Positions 6,143-6,961 of a stretch of DNA of 6,961 nt are shown piece by piece. Where the stretch lies: assembly GCA_042093735.1 (NCBI GenBank), contig JBELEM010000054.1, positions 1 through 6,961 on the forward strand. The letters are read 5' to 3'. Positions within the stretch are counted from its first letter, which is position 1. Each line of letters begins with the position of its first letter. The position numbers and the translations under genes are program-made. The notes beneath the pieces are model-generated. The model was given only the letters and a program-made list of their open reading frames with translations. It made no database searches and was not told the DNA's origin. This stretch comes from Hellea sp042093735 (GTDB lineage: Bacteria > Pseudomonadota > Alphaproteobacteria > Caulobacterales > Maricaulaceae).

Positions 6143-6961
6143 ATGCGCAAATTATTACTCTCGGCCGCAAGTATTGCAGCACTTAGCTTAGTAGCTTGTG
6201 GTCAAACACAAAACTCGACGATTTCGTCTTCTGATAAGACAGCAATAACTGTAAAAAGTTTAACAAAAGCTGCTACCGCAGGAACAGAAACTAGTCCACC
6301 ATCCATACAGGAAGCTAAAGAGTTTTTGGAAAAATCAGAGGAAGAAATAGTAAAATTAAGCGAATTTGCTTCTAAAATTTATTGGGTCCAAGCAAACTTC
6401 ATAACAGAAGATACTAATTCATTAGCTGCGATGGCAGGTGCACAAGCAGCAAAGATGTCAACTCGTTTGGCAAATGAAGCAAAACGTTTTAATAATACTT
6501 CTCTCCCTTCAGACCTCAGACGAAAAATGGATGGTTTAAAACGTGGAAGTAACTTTCCTGCACCAGAAAGAGAGGGTGCAGCCGAAAATTTAGCGCAAAT
6601 AATGACAAACTTAGAAGCCACCTACGGTACTGGAAAATTCTTGTATAAGAATAATATGATAAATCTTGGAGAAGCGTCAGATATCATAGCTTCATCACGT
6701 GATGCTTCAGAATTACAAAAAGTCTGGGAAGGCTGGAGAACAATATCACCTGTTATGAAGGATAAGTATTCTGAAATGGTTAAAATAGTGAATGAAGGTT
6801 CACAAGAGTTGGGTTATTCAGATACTGGCGCATTATGGCGAGGCGGCTATGATATGGATGGAGAAGAATTCATAAAAGAAGCTGACAGATTATGGGGGCA
6901 AGTAAAACCTCTTTACAATGAACTTCATTGTAATACGCGAGCAGCATTAAATGATATCTAT
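6143..6961 (+). CDS. Peptidase family M2 (ACE-like) lipoprotein, N-terminal part (3' end outside window)
   Basis: The open frame runs 273 codons to the window end. The N-terminus is a lipoprotein signal: MRK, a hydrophobic stretch (4-18), then lipobox LVAC with Cys19 as the lipidated residue. Gly at +2, not Asp, favours sorting to the outer membrane. A Ser/Thr/Ala-rich linker (about 20-52) follows. The rest matches the N-terminal helical part of angiotensin-converting-enzyme-like dipeptidyl carboxypeptidases: KIYWVQANFITEDTN (78-92), ASSRD (183-187), VWEGW (194-198), GYSDTGALWRGGY (224-236) and KPLYNELH (255-262). These enzymes remove C-terminal dipeptides using zinc bound by HExxH; that site would lie beyond the window, so activity cannot be verified. 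GGGGA (6134-6138) is the ribosome site. The gene diverges from hemH. Confidence 0.93.
   Translation, partial: MRKLLLSAASIAALSLVACGQTQNSTISSSDKTAITVKSLTKAATAGTETSPPSIQEAKEFLEKSEEEIVKLSEFASKIYWVQANFITEDTNSLAAMAGAQAAKMSTRLANEAKRFNNTSLPSDLRRKMDGLKRGSNFPAPEREGAAENLAQIMTNLEATYGTGKFLYKNNMINLGEASDIIASSRDASELQKVWEGWRTISPVMKDKYSEMVKIVNEGSQELGYSDTGALWRGGYDMDGEEFIKEADRLWGQVKPLYNELHCNTRAALNDIY

Noticed and set aside
6379..6621. 80-codon open frame on the minus strand
   Set aside because: Antisense to the M2 peptidase gene, whose frame is open through the whole region and matches its family.

Overview
The window is compact, A+T-rich, gene-dense bacterial DNA carrying housekeeping biosynthesis genes. The His proteins resemble those of Enterobacteria and other Gammaproteobacteria: the order is hisB-H-A-F-I, HisI is fused to HisE, and HisF begins MLAKRIIPCLDV. 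HemH has a gammaproteobacterial-type PGFSADCLETLEEI segment. Low G+C, overlapping genes and short spacers suggest a streamlined, possibly marine, gammaproteobacterium. That placement is inference; no rRNA or other marker gene is present.

Region 1 (1-2943, + strand) is the distal part of a histidine operon. It holds the 3' end of hisB, then complete hisH, hisA, hisF and bifunctional hisIE. Every junction overlaps (1, 4, 7 and 4 nt), so the block is almost certainly one translationally coupled transcript. HisH and HisF form the glutamine-dependent IGP synthase, HisA supplies its substrate, HisIE acts upstream of HisA, and HisB acts on the IGP product.

Region 2 (2944-5050, + strand) starts with a 110-bp A+T-rich spacer. 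It is followed by thrC (threonine synthase), which overlaps by 4 nt a shikimate-kinase-like P-loop kinase. The kinase lacks the usual GGG substrate motif of shikimate kinase. The pair mirrors the domain content of the vertebrate fusion protein THNSL1 and is the most interesting part of the window. No thrA or thrB is visible here.

Region 3 (5033-6019, - strand) is hemH (ferrochelatase). It converges on the kinase gene with an 18-bp tail-to-tail overlap.

Region 4 (6020-6142) is a divergent intergenic region with candidate promoters and a perfect 12-bp palindrome. Region 5 (6143-6961, + strand) is the 5' part of a lipoprotein of peptidase family M2, a homologue of angiotensin-converting enzyme, cut by the window end before its zinc site.

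No tRNA, rRNA, CRISPR array, insertion sequence or phage gene was recognised. No non-coding stretch exceeds about 125 bases.
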